This document shows, piece by piece, positions 1 through 9,415 of a stretch of DNA of 64,000 nt; positions within the stretch are counted from its first letter, which is position 1; each line of letters starts with the position of its first letter. Source of the DNA: Nocardia sp. NBC_01503 (GTDB lineage Bacteria; Actinomycetota; Actinomycetes; Mycobacteriales; Mycobacteriaceae). The translations under genes and the position numbers were made by a program. The notes under the pieces are model-generated. The model searched no databases. It was given only the letters and a program-made list of their open reading frames with translations, and was not told the origin of the DNA. The stretch is taken from assembly GCF_036327755.1 (NCBI RefSeq), contig NZ_CP109596.1, positions 3,968,001-4,032,000 of the forward strand, read 5' to 3'.

Positions 1-2
1 AC

Positions 3-608
3 TATCACCGGTTCGGGCGCGCCCTCGAGGCAGCGGGTATCGAACTGTGGACCCTCGATACCGCCGGGCACGGACTCAGTGAGGGTGACCCGGATCGGCC
101 CGGGACCCTGCCCGAATTGGCCGGTGACGCACGGGCATTCCTCGACCTGATCGCCGCCGAACCCGGACCGCTCCTGCTGATGGGCCACTCGCTCGGCGCG
201 GCCACCGCACTGGCCGCGCTCGATTCGGGGCCGCGAGCCGCGACTTCCGGGGTGGCTACCGCACTTTCCGGCTTGATCCTCTGCGGGACTCCGCGCGCGG
301 TGCTGCTGGGCCAAGCTCCGAAGTCCGCCAGGGGCAGCGAGAACGCTGCGGCGAGTCGCCGGAACCCGGATCGTACGCGAGCCGGGCAGGCGGCGGGACC
401 TGTTGTACCGGAGGGTGTTCCGGTGTTGATCGTGCACGGCGTGGATGATCGGCGAGCTCCGATGGAGCCGGTGCGGGAGTGGGCTCGGGGTATATCGGCA
501 GACTTTCGGGAGTACCCGGACGCGGGGCACGATCTGTTGCACGAACCGGTTCAGGGGACCGTCACCGCCGATATCGCGGAGTGGATCGGGGCGGTCGTGG
601 CTCGCTGA
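3..608 (+). CDS. alpha/beta hydrolase, 5' end outside window
   Basis: The reading frame is open from the first bases, so the gene starts upstream of the window. Visible motifs fit a serine hydrolase of the alpha/beta fold. There is a G-H-G-L-S turn early on, the nucleophile elbow G-H-S-L-G near 184-198, an Asp in the V-H-G-V-D-D strand end near 436-450, and the catalytic His in A-G-H-D near 526-537. The stretch between nucleophile and acid is short and contains a low-complexity Arg/Ala/Ser segment (about 310-400), so no large lid domain is present. The substrate cannot be told; lysophospholipase-like or monoacylglycerol lipase-like activity is possible. It lies 15 bp upstream of the gamma-carbonic-anhydrase-like gene on the same strand, so the two may be co-transcribed. 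Confidence 0.8.
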   Translation, partial: YHRFGRALEAAGIELWTLDTAGHGLSEGDPDRPGTLPELAGDARAFLDLIAAEPGPLLLMGHSLGAATALAALDSGPRAATSGVATALSGLILCGTPRAVLLGQAPKSARGSENAAASRRNPDRTRAGQAAGPVVPEGVPVLIVHGVDDRRAPMEPVREWARGISADFREYPDAGHDLLHEPVQGTVTADIAEWIGAVVAR

Positions 609-623
609 GCGGAGTTCACGCCC

Positions 624-1202
624 GTGGCCGGTAATGTGAACTATTCGGCGGGGCCGGGGTTTACGGTGCTAGGCGTGCCACTTTATGAATTCGAGGGTAA
701 GAGGCCGACGGTTGATCCGACGGCGTTCATCGCGCCTACGGCGACGCTGATCGGGGATGTGCGGGTCGAGGCGGGGGCGTCGGTCTGGTACGGGGCCGTA
801 TTGCGGGCGGATCTCGCGCCGATCATTATTCGCGAGCGAGCGAATGTGCAGGACAATGCCGTGATTCACGTGCCGGAAGATGTGCCGGTGGAGATCGGGA
901 CGGGGTCGACCATCGCGCATGCGGTGGTGTTCCACGGGGCCACGCTCGGGGCGGAATCGATTGTGGGCAACGGTAGTACGGTGCTGGATATGGCCAAGAT
1001 CGGCAGCGGGACCATGATCGCGGCGCATTCCCTGGTCCCGCCGGGGGCGGAGATTCCCGATGGGGTGCTGGCCGCGGGCTCGCCCGCACAGGTGCGGAAG
1101 TCCATCGAGGGCACGGCCGCCGAGCTCTGGGTGAAGGTGAATCCCTCGTACTACGCCGAGCTGGCCCAGCGACACTGCAAGGGCATCAACGAGATTCGGT
1201 GA
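624..1202 (+). CDS. gamma-carbonic-anhydrase-like hexapeptide-repeat protein
   Basis: Left-handed beta-helix protein of the gamma-carbonic anhydrase/PaaY family, 192 aa from the GTG at 624. Hexapeptide repeats run through most of the chain (P-T-A-T-L-I-G-D-V, A-S-V-W-Y-G-A-V-L-R, then I-V-G-N-G-S-T-V). Three histidines sit where the family binds metal: one in A-V-I-H-V and two in A-H-A-V-V-F-H-G. GGAG at 611-614 supports the GTG at 624, but the conserved start (P-L-Y-E-F-E-G-K) follows another in-frame GTG at 675, so the true protein may be about 175 aa. Many members are not active carbonic anhydrases, so the activity is unproven. Its last 17 bp overlap the end of the convergent phosphoribosyltransferase gene. 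Confidence 0.85.
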   Translation: MAGNVNYSAGPGFTVLGVPLYEFEGKRPTVDPTAFIAPTATLIGDVRVEAGASVWYGAVLRADLAPIIIRERANVQDNAVIHVPEDVPVEIGTGSTIAHAVVFHGATLGAESIVGNGSTVLDMAKIGSGTMIAAHSLVPPGAEIPDGVLAAGSPAQVRKSIEGTAAELWVKVNPSYYAELAQRHCKGINEIR

Positions 1203-1815
1203 GTAGCGCGACAACCTCGTCATCGTCGAGTTGGTGGAAGTCGCGGTAGACACCGCCGACTCCGCCGAGATGGCGCGGGATCAGCGGGCAGATCACCTCG
1301 TCGGCGAGGGCTCGAATCCGTTGCAGCGCTTCGGGAGACGAGACGGGTATGGCGACCACCACGCGGCGCGGTTCGTGCATGCGGGCGATTTCGCAGGCGG
1401 CGGCGGCCGTCGCGCCGGTGGCCATACCGTCATCGGCGATGATCACCGTGCGATCCTTCAGCGGGATGGGTGCGGCGCTGCGCAGTACCTGTCGCCGTCG
1501 CTCGAGTTCGGCCCGCTCGAGCTCCTCGATCTCGGCGAACTCTGCGGGGGATACCCCGGTGCTCCGCACCACATCGGCATTGAGCACCCGCACCCCGTCC
1601 TCGCCGATGGCGCCCATGGCCAGTTCGGGCTGCCAGGGCACGCCGAGTTTGCGGACCAGCAGGACATCGACATCCCCGCCGATCACCGCGCGAATCGCGA
1701 CCGCCACCGGAACTCCGCCGCGCGGCAACCCCAGGATCAGCGGATCGGCCGCGCGCAAATGCTCGAGCACCCCACCCAGCGCCCGGCCCGCGGCCTCCCG
1801 ATTCGGGTAGATCAT
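1186..1815 (-). CDS. phosphoribosyltransferase-domain protein
   Basis: 209-aa type I phosphoribosyltransferase fold. The PRPP-binding loop reads V-I-I-A-D-D-G-M-A-T-G-A-T (about residues 124-136), with an upstream G-L-P-R-G-G-V-P-V-A loop. This is the stand-alone PRTase group often found beside stress or dienelactone-hydrolase-like genes, not a dedicated purine or pyrimidine salvage enzyme. The nucleobase substrate cannot be inferred. The start is ATG at 1813-1815. The 3' end overlaps the convergent gamma-CA-like gene by 17 bp, so the two genes terminate into each other and antisense interference is possible. Confidence 0.85.
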   Translation of the reverse strand: MIYPNREAAGRALGGVLEHLRAADPLILGLPRGGVPVAVAIRAVIGGDVDVLLVRKLGVPWQPELAMGAIGEDGVRVLNADVVRSTGVSPAEFAEIEELERAELERRRQVLRSAAPIPLKDRTVIIADDGMATGATAAAACEIARMHEPRRVVVAIPVSSPEALQRIRALADEVICPLIPRHLGGVGGVYRDFHQLDDDEVVALLTESR

Positions 1816-1858
1816 TGCCGCCCAGTCTAGTTGGCTGGCAGGCGGGTGTGGTCCCCCT

Positions 1859-1950
1859 CGTCATCCCGGCGCGCTTTTGGCCGGGATCCACGCGGTGCGG
1901 ACATCACTCTCCGGTGTGGATCCCGGCCAAGGACGCGCGCCGGGATGACG
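1859..1950. repeat. family A palindromic repeat, full copy
   Basis: About 92 bp. The left arm starts CGTCATCCCGGCGCGCTTTT and continues through CCGGGATCCAC; the right arm is its imperfect inverse, GTGGATCCCGGCC...GCCGGGATGACG. A variable loop of about 24 bp separates them. It lies between the starts of the phosphoribosyltransferase and the end of the nitrilase gene. The same element recurs at 5026, 8460 and 36677, with half or decayed copies at 12218, 23193, 30236, 44877 and 53692. Confidence 0.9.
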
Positions 1951-1959
1951 GGCCGCTTC

Positions 1960-2868
1960 TTATTCGCCGCGAATGGTGAAGCGGCGCAGGGCGAGGCTCG
2001 GATTGGTGGTGCGGACCTCGGCGAGGTGTTCGAGGTCTATGCGGGCGGTGGCGATACCGGGTTGGTCGCCCAGTTCGGCGAGGACCGCACCGGTGGGCGC
2101 GATGATCATGGACGCACCGGAGCCCCGGGGCGCCGCCTGATCGGCGGCGGCGACGTAGATGGTGTTCTCGATGGCTCGCGCGCGCAGCAGCGTCGTCCAC
2201 TGGTCGACCTTGCCGGGTCCGGGAATCCACTGCGCGGGCAGGATCAGCGCGTGCGCACCCGCGGCCGCGATGCGCCGAATGCCTTCGGGGAAGCGCAGGT
2301 CGAAGCAGGTCTGCATACCGAACACAATGCCGTCGACGGTGAAGGTCGGCGTCTGGTCCAGCGGTCCGGGCAGGATCACATCGGATTCACGGGACTTGAA
2401 CGCGTCGTAGAGGTGCACCTTGCGGTAGATCGCCGCGAACTCCGCATCGGGCGTCGCCGCGACGAGCGTGTTGTAGATGAGCCCCTCCGGCTGGTCCCCG
2501 CCGGGCGTCTCGAGTACGCCCGCGACCAGGTACACCCCGAATTCCGCTGCGATTCCGCGCAATCCGTTCACGAATGCCCCGGTGAGCGGTTCGGCGGCGG
2601 CGACCGCGCCCGCGTCCAGTCGCAGTACCGAGTACATCGAGTACTCCGGCGCGATCACCAGACGCGCCCCGAGTTCGGCGGCGGCCCGTACTTCGGCACG
2701 CAACGCGGTGAGATTGGCCACGGTATCGGTGCCGGGCGCGAACTGCACCACGGCGATGTCGACGACTCCCGCATCCGCCGCGCCGGTGATCGGTTGCGGT
2801 TGCGGCTCGGGTTCGTGAACTGTCACCGTCGTCGCCCCCGAACTGCCCGGTTCCGGCGTTGTGACCAT
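1960..2868 (-). CDS. carbon-nitrogen hydrolase (nitrilase superfamily amidase)
   Basis: 302-aa nitrilase-superfamily hydrolase that cleaves an amide or nitrile C-N bond through a Glu-Lys-Cys triad. All three residues are visible: Glu in V-I-A-P-E-Y-S-M-Y, Lys in I-Y-R-K-V-H-L-Y, and the nucleophilic Cys in M-Q-T-C-F-D-L-R-F-P-E. The mature domain begins at V-V-D-I-A-V-V-Q-F. The ATG at 2866-2868 is preferred over upstream in-frame starts because those would run into the divergent helicase promoter region, but no strong Shine-Dalgarno site precedes it. The Q-T-C-F-D-L-R-F-P signature resembles omega-amidase/Nit-type members. Substrate unknown. Confidence 0.85.
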   Translation of the reverse strand: MVTTPEPGSSGATTVTVHEPEPQPQPITGAADAGVVDIAVVQFAPGTDTVANLTALRAEVRAAAELGARLVIAPEYSMYSVLRLDAGAVAAAEPLTGAFVNGLRGIAAEFGVYLVAGVLETPGGDQPEGLIYNTLVAATPDAEFAAIYRKVHLYDAFKSRESDVILPGPLDQTPTFTVDGIVFGMQTCFDLRFPEGIRRIAAAGAHALILPAQWIPGPGKVDQWTTLLRARAIENTIYVAAADQAAPRGSGASMIIAPTGAVLAELGDQPGIATARIDLEHLAEVRTTNPSLALRRFTIRGE

Positions 2869-3035
2869 GCCGGTTACGTAGTTGCGGACCGGGACGGGTT
2901 CGGCGTGACCGAGTCCGGAGGCCGAGATGACGGGCGTTGCGGCAGCGGCCGAGGGCGGGTTGTCCGGTTGCACACGGTCCAGCCTATTCACCCTATGGTC
3001 GGACCGACCAGGGTAAGGCAGTAAACTCCTGGTCA

Positions 3036-4847
3036 ATGAGTACCTCACCGGCCGACAGCGTTCCCACTGACGACGAGAGGGACGCGAACGGCCCGTCCTT
3101 CGCTGATCTCGGTATCGATGACCGCGTTTTGCGGGCCATCGCCGATGTCGGCTACGAATCGCCGTCGCCTATTCAGGCTGCGACGATTCCGCCGTTGCTC
3201 AGCGGTGCGGATGTGGTGGGTCTCGCGCAGACCGGTACCGGTAAGACCGCCGCGTTCGCCATTCCGATCCTCATGGGGCTCGAGGTAACCGGCAAGTCGC
3301 CCAAGGCGCTGGTGCTGGCACCCACCCGTGAACTCGCGATCCAGGTTGCGGAGGCGTTCGGCCGGTACGCCACCCATATCCCGGGTCTGAACGTGCTGCC
3401 CATCTACGGCGGTCAGAACTACGCCGTGCAGCTGTCCGGCCTGCGCCGGGGCGCGCACGTGGTGGTCGGCACGCCGGGTCGTGTCATCGATCATCTCGAG
3501 CGCGGCACCCTCGACCTGACGCAGCTGCAGTATCTGGTCCTCGACGAGGCCGACGAGATGCTGAAGATGGGCTTCCAGGACGATGTCGAGCGCATTCTGC
3601 GCGACACGCCCGACACCAAGCAGGTCGCGCTGTTCTCGGCGACCATGCCGCCGGTGATCCGCAAGATCGCCAAGCAGTACCTGCACGATCCGGTGGAGAT
3701 CACGGTCAAGACCAAGACCTCCACCAACACCAATATCGGTCAGCGCTATGTGATGGTGTCGTACCAGCGCAAGCTGGACGCGCTGACCCGCATCCTCGAG
3801 GTCGAGACCTTCGAGGCCATGATCATCTTCGTGCGCACCAAGCAGGCCACCGAGGAGCTTGCCGAAAAGCTGCGCTCGCGTGGGTACTCCGCGGCGGCGA
3901 TCAACGGCGATATCGCGCAGGCCCAGCGTGAGCGGACCATCGGTCAGCTCAAGAACGGCCAGCTGGACATTCTGGTGGCGACCGATGTGGCCGCGCGTGG
4001 TCTGGACGTGGAGCGCATCTCGCATGTGGTGAACTACGACATTCCGCATGACACCGAGTCGTATGTGCACCGCATCGGCCGTACCGGTCGCGCGGGTCGT
4101 TCGGGTGAGGCGCTGCTGTTCGTGGCCCCGCGCGAGCGTCGCCTGCTCGATGCCATCGAGCGCGCCACCCGGCAGCCGCTGACCGAGATGCAGTTGCCCT
4201 CGGTCGAGGATGTGAACGCGCAGCGGGTGGCCAAGTTCGGCGACACCATCACCGAGAATCTCTCCTCGGCGAATCTGCCGCTGTTCCGCAAGCTGATCGA
4301 GGATTACGAGCGCGAGCACAATATCCCGCTGGTGGATATCGCGGCCGCGCTGGCGATCGGCTCGTACGACGGTGACAACTTCTTCATGGAGCCCGATCCG
4401 GAGCCGGCCCCGCGTCGTGAGCGCGGTGATCGCGAGGGGCGTACCTCCTTCGAGGGTGATCGCCGTGAGCGTCGTCCGCGTGAGGGCGGTCCGGCCATGC
4501 ACCGCAATACCGGTGCCGAGCTGGCGACCTACCGGATCTCGGTGGGTAAGCGGCACAAGGTCGCGCCCGGCGCCATTGTCGGGGCCATCGCCAATGAGGG
4601 TGGTCTGCGCCGCAGCGATTTCGGGCATATCTCGATCCGACCGGATCACAGCCTGGTGGAGCTGCCCGCCGATCTCTCGCAGGAGACCCTGAACGCGTTG
4701 AGCCGCACCAGGATCAGCGGTCAGCTGATTCAGCTGCAGCTCGACTCCGGTGCACCCGGACAGCGTTCGATGAGCCGCGCACCGCGTCGCGGCCCGAGTG
4801 ATCGCGAATTCAAGCGGGCCGACACCCGCCGCAAGCCCCGCACGTAA
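3036..4847 (+). CDS. deaD: DEAD-box ATP-dependent RNA helicase with DbpA-type C-terminal domain
   Basis: 603-aa cytosolic RNA helicase of the DeaD/CsdA type, which remodels RNA in ribosome assembly and mRNA decay, notably in the cold. Motifs appear in order: Q motif near Q47, Walker A A-Q-T-G-T-G-K-T at 64-71, P-T-R-E-L-A, D-E-A-D near 170-173, S-A-T, R-G-L-D-V, and H-R-I-G-R-T-G-R. After an Arg/Glu-rich linker comes a DbpA-like RNA-binding domain (T-Y-R-I-S-V-G-K to L-V-E-L-P). The basic tail ends R-R-K-P-R-T. The ATG at 3036 was chosen because translation upstream lacks homology and overlaps the divergent promoter region. A strong hairpin follows at 4918. Confidence 0.95.
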   Translation: MSTSPADSVPTDDERDANGPSFADLGIDDRVLRAIADVGYESPSPIQAATIPPLLSGADVVGLAQTGTGKTAAFAIPILMGLEVTGKSPKALVLAPTRELAIQVAEAFGRYATHIPGLNVLPIYGGQNYAVQLSGLRRGAHVVVGTPGRVIDHLERGTLDLTQLQYLVLDEADEMLKMGFQDDVERILRDTPDTKQVALFSATMPPVIRKIAKQYLHDPVEITVKTKTSTNTNIGQRYVMVSYQRKLDALTRILEVETFEAMIIFVRTKQATEELAEKLRSRGYSAAAINGDIAQAQRERTIGQLKNGQLDILVATDVAARGLDVERISHVVNYDIPHDTESYVHRIGRTGRAGRSGEALLFVAPRERRLLDAIERATRQPLTEMQLPSVEDVNAQRVAKFGDTITENLSSANLPLFRKLIEDYEREHNIPLVDIAAALAIGSYDGDNFFMEPDPEPAPRRERGDREGRTSFEGDRRERRPREGGPAMHRNTGAELATYRISVGKRHKVAPGAIVGAIANEGGLRRSDFGHISIRPDHSLVELPADLSQETLNALSRTRISGQLIQLQLDSGAPGQRSMSRAPRRGPSDREFKRADTRRKPRT

Positions 4848-4917
4848 TCGTCACGCGCCCAGCCCTTTCCCGCTGATGCGGGTGAAAGAGGCCGGGCGCG
4901 AGCGTTTCCCACACAGA

Positions 4918-4951
4918 AATGCGCCCCAGCTCGAGAGAGCCGGGGCGCATT
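4918..4951 (+). terminator. hairpin terminator after deaD
   Basis: AATGCGCCCC pairs with GGGGCGCATT, and an inner GCTC/GAGC extends the stem around a small loop. It lies 70 bp after the helicase stop. The downstream T-tract is poor (CTATTCC), as is usual in high-GC actinobacteria. Confidence 0.75.
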
Positions 4952-4965
4952 CTATTCCCGTTACT

Positions 4966-5032
4966 GCGGCGAGCCATTCCAGTCATCGCGGCGAGCGCCA
5001 TCCCGTCATCGCGGCGAGCCATTCTCGTCATC
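4966..5032. repeat. three tandem 22-23 bp units leading into a family A repeat
   Basis: Units start GCGGCGAGC and end GTCATC: 4966-4987, 4988-5010 and 5011-5032. The last unit merges directly into the left arm of the family A element at 5026. It looks like serial slippage or duplication at the edge of the palindrome. Confidence 0.75.
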
Positions 5033-5116
5033 CCGGCGCGCTTTTGGCCGGGATCCACCGAGATGCGTTGCTGCACTGCGGATGTGGATCCCGGCCGAAT
5101 GCATGCCGGGATGACG
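5026..5116. repeat. family A palindromic repeat, full copy
   Basis: About 91 bp with the same arms as the copy at 1859 (CGTCATCCCGGCGCGCTTTT... and ...GCATGCCGGGATGACG). It ends 10 bp before the stop codon of the minus-strand secreted-protein gene, so it forms that gene's immediate 3' flank and may act as its terminator. Confidence 0.9.
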
Positions 5117-5126
5117 GGGGCTGAGG

Positions 5127-5858
5127 CTAGTTGGTGTCGCTGGAGCCGCTACCCGCCGCGCCGGTGTCCGCGGGGGCCTGCGCGGGGGTGGTGGGCACCT
5201 GCGCGGGGTCGGTCGGCGCGGGGGCCGGTTCCACCGGGAGGTCGGCGACGGTGAAGAGGCCGACGGTGGGCAGGACCAGGCAGCGCGAACCCGGGTAGTC
5301 GATACTGCCCCAGAGTGAGGCGACGACGGTGCCGGGGCCGGTATCCACGGTCTTGGCCAGCGTCGGCAGGTTGTACTCGGTCAATTCGTCGAGGGGCGTG
5401 ATACCGCTGCGGCCGTTGCCGACATTCAGCCAGGCCACGCTCAGGCCGGAGGCGAGCGGCATACCGATGGTGGCGGGCGCGGCCTGGAAGCGCAGCGTTC
5501 CGGGCGGTCCGGCGAGGCCGGTGTCCGGGCCCGGCTGACCGGAGACGGCGGAGGCGGCGGTCATGGTGAACGGCAGATTGAAGCCGCAGCCCAGGGTCGG
5601 CGCCTGATATCCGAAGGGTGTGAAGCCGATGTTCTTCAGTCCGGCGGCGGCAACCAACTGGGCACTCTTGGCCGTGCTTGTGACCGCGGCGAGTGCGTCC
5701 TGATCGGTGCCCGCGGCCGCGGTGAGGTGGGTGATGGCGGCATCGACCGGATTGTCGGTCTTCGGCTCGGCGGTGGCGGTGCTGGTCGCACCGAGAACCG
5801 CCGTGGCGGCGATGGCGGCGACCGCTGCGGCGCGCCGGGGAAGGGTCCTGCCGTTCAC
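5127..5858 (-). CDS. secreted protein of unknown function
   Basis: 243 aa with a Sec signal peptide: an Arg-rich n-region, then an Ala-rich hydrophobic core, and cleavage likely after T-A-T-A (about residue 30). The mature part has two Cys residues (G-C-G-F and S-R-C-L) that could form a disulfide. A Pro/Ala/Thr-rich C-terminal tail follows (about residues 205-243), of a type often extended or glycosylated in the actinobacterial cell wall. I do not recognise a catalytic motif. Similar secreted proteins are common in Nocardia and mycobacteria. It stands alone, divergent from the acyl-CoA dehydrogenase operon. Confidence 0.75.
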   Translation of the reverse strand: MNGRTLPRRAAAVAAIAATAVLGATSTATAEPKTDNPVDAAITHLTAAAGTDQDALAAVTSTAKSAQLVAAAGLKNIGFTPFGYQAPTLGCGFNLPFTMTAASAVSGQPGPDTGLAGPPGTLRFQAAPATIGMPLASGLSVAWLNVGNGRSGITPLDELTEYNLPTLAKTVDTGPGTVVASLWGSIDYPGSRCLVLPTVGLFTVADLPVEPAPAPTDPAQVPTTPAQAPADTGAAGSGSSDTN

Positions 5859-6078
5859 TCGTGCTGCTCCTGCGAACTCTCGGATACCGGGATTGGCGGC
5901 AGGCGACTGCCTTTCGCCGCTGCGCGCGGCTGGAGTGCGCCTGATCTTCCCGGCAACGTACCAGCTCTGTCCGCGAACCGCCGGGGTGAGGCGGCGCGCG
6001 AGTGTGATCCACTCGACAACCCTCCGGTTACCGGGGGGTAAGTTCGACCTTGATACGACAGCGACGCTGGGAGATGCG

Positions 6079-7248
<1,170 letters not shown>

Positions 7249-7257
7249 GCTGCCGCC

Positions 7258-8385
7258 ATGGATTTCGAACTCACCGATGAACAGGTCATGCTGCGCGACA
7301 CGGTCCGCGATCTGCTCGGCCGCGCCTACGACCCGGAGACCCGGCTCAAGGTCACCGACACCGAACTCGGCTGGAGCCGGGAGGTCTGGGGTCAGCTCGC
7401 CGAATTGGGGGTGCTGGGACTGCCTTTCAGTGAAGAGGACGGCGGCGTCGGCGCGGGTCCGGTCGAGGTCATGGTCGTCATGGAGGAGGTCGGGCGCAGG
7501 CTCGCGCCCGAGCCGATCCTCGATGCCGTGCTGGTGCCCGGCGGGCTGGTAGCGGCCGCCGGTACCGAGGCACAGCGGCAGCGGGTGCTGCCCGCGTTGG
7601 TCGGCGGCGACAAGCTGTTGGCTTTCGCGCATGCCGAGCCCGGAACGCGCTGGCCCGCAGTCGAACTCGGCACCACCGCCGTTCCGTCAGGTGACGGTTA
7701 TGCGCTGACCGGTGTGAAAAACCCGGTCCCGCACGGTGATTGCGCCGATGAATTGGTGGTGAGCGCCCAGCTGCCCGGCGGTGCTCTCGGCCTCTTCCTG
7801 GTGGCGGGTGACGCGCAGGGTGTGTCTCGCACGCCTTTCCGCACCTTCGACGGACGTCGTGGCGCGCAGATCGAATTCGCCTCGGCCGCCGCTGAACTGC
7901 TCGGTGACAATGCCGACGCGCAGGCCGCGCTGGCCACGGTCACCGCGCGGGCCCAGGCCGTTCTCTGCGCCGAATCGCTCGGTGCGATGGAGGAGGCTTT
8001 GCGGCTGACCACCGAATACCTCAAGACCCGCAAGCAGTTCGGTGTCACGCTGTCGAAGTTCCAGACGCTGAGCCAGCGTGCGGCGAATATGTATGTGTCA
8101 CTGGAGTTGGCGCGCAGTATGAGCCTGTACGCCACCGCCGCCGTGGCGGACGATGTCACCGATCCGGTGGTCGCGTCCCGCGCTCGACTGCAGGTGGGCC
8201 GGTCCGCCCGGCATATCGGCCAGGAGGCCATCCAGATGCACGGCGGTATCGGTATCACCACCGAGTACCCGGTGAGCCATTACGTCGCCCGGCTCACGGC
8301 CGTCGCTCGCACCCTGGGCGGCGATCTGGAGCACCTGCGCGTGCTCACCGACCGCGTGGCCGATTACACCCTGGTCGAGTTCTAA
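7258..8385 (+). CDS. acyl-CoA dehydrogenase, second subunit of a pair
   Basis: 375-aa acyl-CoA dehydrogenase-fold protein. It starts M-D-F-E-L-T-D-E-Q, has the G-V-L-G-L-P-F-S-E-E-D-G-G loop and ends with the helical domain motif E-A-I-Q-M-H-G-G-I-G-I-T-T-E-Y. The middle beta domain is shortened compared with its neighbour, as is usual for one partner of heterotetrameric mycobacterial-type FadE pairs. The 9-bp spacing to the first gene implies co-translation and a joint enzyme. A perfect 14-bp hairpin follows the stop. Which subunit carries the catalytic base needs alignment; I infer, but cannot prove, that the two form one enzyme. Confidence 0.88.
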   Translation: MDFELTDEQVMLRDTVRDLLGRAYDPETRLKVTDTELGWSREVWGQLAELGVLGLPFSEEDGGVGAGPVEVMVVMEEVGRRLAPEPILDAVLVPGGLVAAAGTEAQRQRVLPALVGGDKLLAFAHAEPGTRWPAVELGTTAVPSGDGYALTGVKNPVPHGDCADELVVSAQLPGGALGLFLVAGDAQGVSRTPFRTFDGRRGAQIEFASAAAELLGDNADAQAALATVTARAQAVLCAESLGAMEEALRLTTEYLKTRKQFGVTLSKFQTLSQRAANMYVSLELARSMSLYATAAVADDVTDPVVASRARLQVGRSARHIGQEAIQMHGGIGITTEYPVSHYVARLTAVARTLGGDLEHLRVLTDRVADYTLVEF

Positions 8386-8402
8386 GCTGTAGCAAAGCAA
8401 TT

Positions 8403-8434
8403 CGCGCCCCGCTCCACATTTGGAGCGGGGCGCG
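8403..8434 (+). terminator. perfect 14-bp hairpin ending the FadE pair
   Basis: CGCGCCCCGCTCCA at 8403-8416 pairs exactly with TGGAGCGGGGCGCG at 8421-8434 around a 4-nt loop, 17 bp after the stop codon. There is no U-tract. Confidence 0.85.
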
Positions 8435-8459
8435 CGGCGTTCGGGGGATTGAGTACTCC

Positions 8460-8597
8460 CGTCATCCCGGCGTGCTTTTGGCTGGGATCCACCGAAAGGT
8501 GTTGCGGCGCTGAGGGTGTGGATCCCGGCCAAGAACATGCCGGGATGACGGAGGGAGTTCTGCCGGGATGACGGAGGAGAGACCTGCCGGGACGGTG
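8460..8597. repeat. family A palindromic repeat plus decayed right-arm duplicates
   Basis: The full element spans 8460-8550. It is followed by two short extra right-arm ends reading TGCCGGGATGACGGAGG and TGCCGGGACGG (8561-8597). The repeated tail resembles the serial right-arm duplicates at 44983 and 53719. Confidence 0.85.
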
Positions 8598-8605
8598 AGG
8601 TTTCG

Positions 8606-9148
8606 CTAGCCGCTGGCGGGTTCGTCGTCCGCGCCGGTGGTGGGGACCGCGATCGCCGGTTCCGTGGTGACCGGCGGGGTGGTGGGCCGCGCGGGTTCCG
8701 TTGTGAGAGTTGGGGGGTCGGTGGTGGGCCGGGGCCGTGTGGTGGTCGGCCGTGTGGTGGTCGACGGATGCAGCGGGGTGGTGCGCGAGGCGGTGGTGGG
8801 AGCCTCGGGATCCGGATCCGGATCCTGATCCTTCGAGGTGGTGGTGAGGGTGGGGATCGGGGTGTGTCGCGGGCCCTGGTCGACCGCTACCCGCCAGGTG
8901 GGGGAGGGCGGGATGACGATGCCGGGGGTGGTGGTGCCCGATTGGGAAACCACCGGGGCCGCTTGCAGATCCGCGTTCAGCGGCGGGGGCGCGACGTAGG
9001 TGTCCTGACCGCCGAGGCCGCACGCGCCGATGAGTACCAAGCCGAGCGACACCGCGCCGACGGCGGCCGCGGCACCGGCGACGGGTGCGGGTAGCCGCCG
9101 CCACGAGATGTCGCCGCGGTGATCCGCGTCGGCCTTGTTGCCGTCCAT
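8606..9148 (-). CDS. single-pass membrane protein with Thr/Pro-rich extracellular tail
   Basis: 180 aa. After a short basic N-terminus there is one hydrophobic segment (A-G-A-A-A-A-V-G-A-V-S-L-G-L-V-L-I-G-A-C, about residues 25-45), then about 130 residues rich in Pro, Thr, Asp and Ser. The Cys right after the hydrophobic run (G-A-C-G) could be a lipobox-like site, so this may be a lipoprotein, but the N-terminal region is long for a signal peptide. ATG 9148 is preferred to GTG 9157 because AGGAG (minus-strand bases 9158-9162) lies 9 nt upstream of the ATG. No known domain; probably an envelope protein. Confidence 0.7.
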   Translation of the reverse strand: MDGNKADADHRGDISWRRLPAPVAGAAAAVGAVSLGLVLIGACGLGGQDTYVAPPPLNADLQAAPVVSQSGTTTPGIVIPPSPTWRVAVDQGPRHTPIPTLTTTSKDQDPDPDPEAPTTASRTTPLHPSTTTRPTTTRPRPTTDPPTLTTEPARPTTPPVTTEPAIAVPTTGADDEPASG

Positions 9149-9219
9149 GGGGAGCACTCCTGATTCGTCTCGAGTGGGCTCACCCTAACGGAGGAGGTGT
9201 CGCGGTGCCAGGCGGGTCC

Positions 9220-9360
9220 GCAAGACACAATATTATCTCAAACAGCAATGATTCAGATATCGAATCAATAAACTCAGCGTGTTGTACATACGTGTCGCAT
9301 GGACATTTCGTTGCCGAGCCGTAATGTGTGTCCAAAGTTACACGTGAGACGCCCGAAATT
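9220..9360. other. AT-rich intergenic island
   Basis: About 140 bp visibly richer in A and T than the rest of the window (runs such as ACACAATATTATCTC and GATATCGAATCAATAAAC). It separates the divergent genes at 8606 and 9416 and contains no convincing gene. It probably contains their promoters; a nucleoid-protein (Lsr2-like) binding region is possible. Confidence 0.5.
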
Positions 9361-9415
9361 AGCCGAGAAACGCGCCGCTTGTTCGCCGAACTCGGTGGGC
9401 GTCATCGAGGAGTGG

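Noticed and set aside
1831..3024. A 397-codon plus-strand frame over the nitrilase gene
   Set aside because: The catalytic Glu, Lys and Cys are all on the minus strand; the plus frame has no recognisable motif.
3045..4649. A 534-codon open frame antisense to the DEAD-box helicase
   Set aside because: The helicase motifs on the plus strand are complete; the antisense product is low-complexity Arg/His/Gly.
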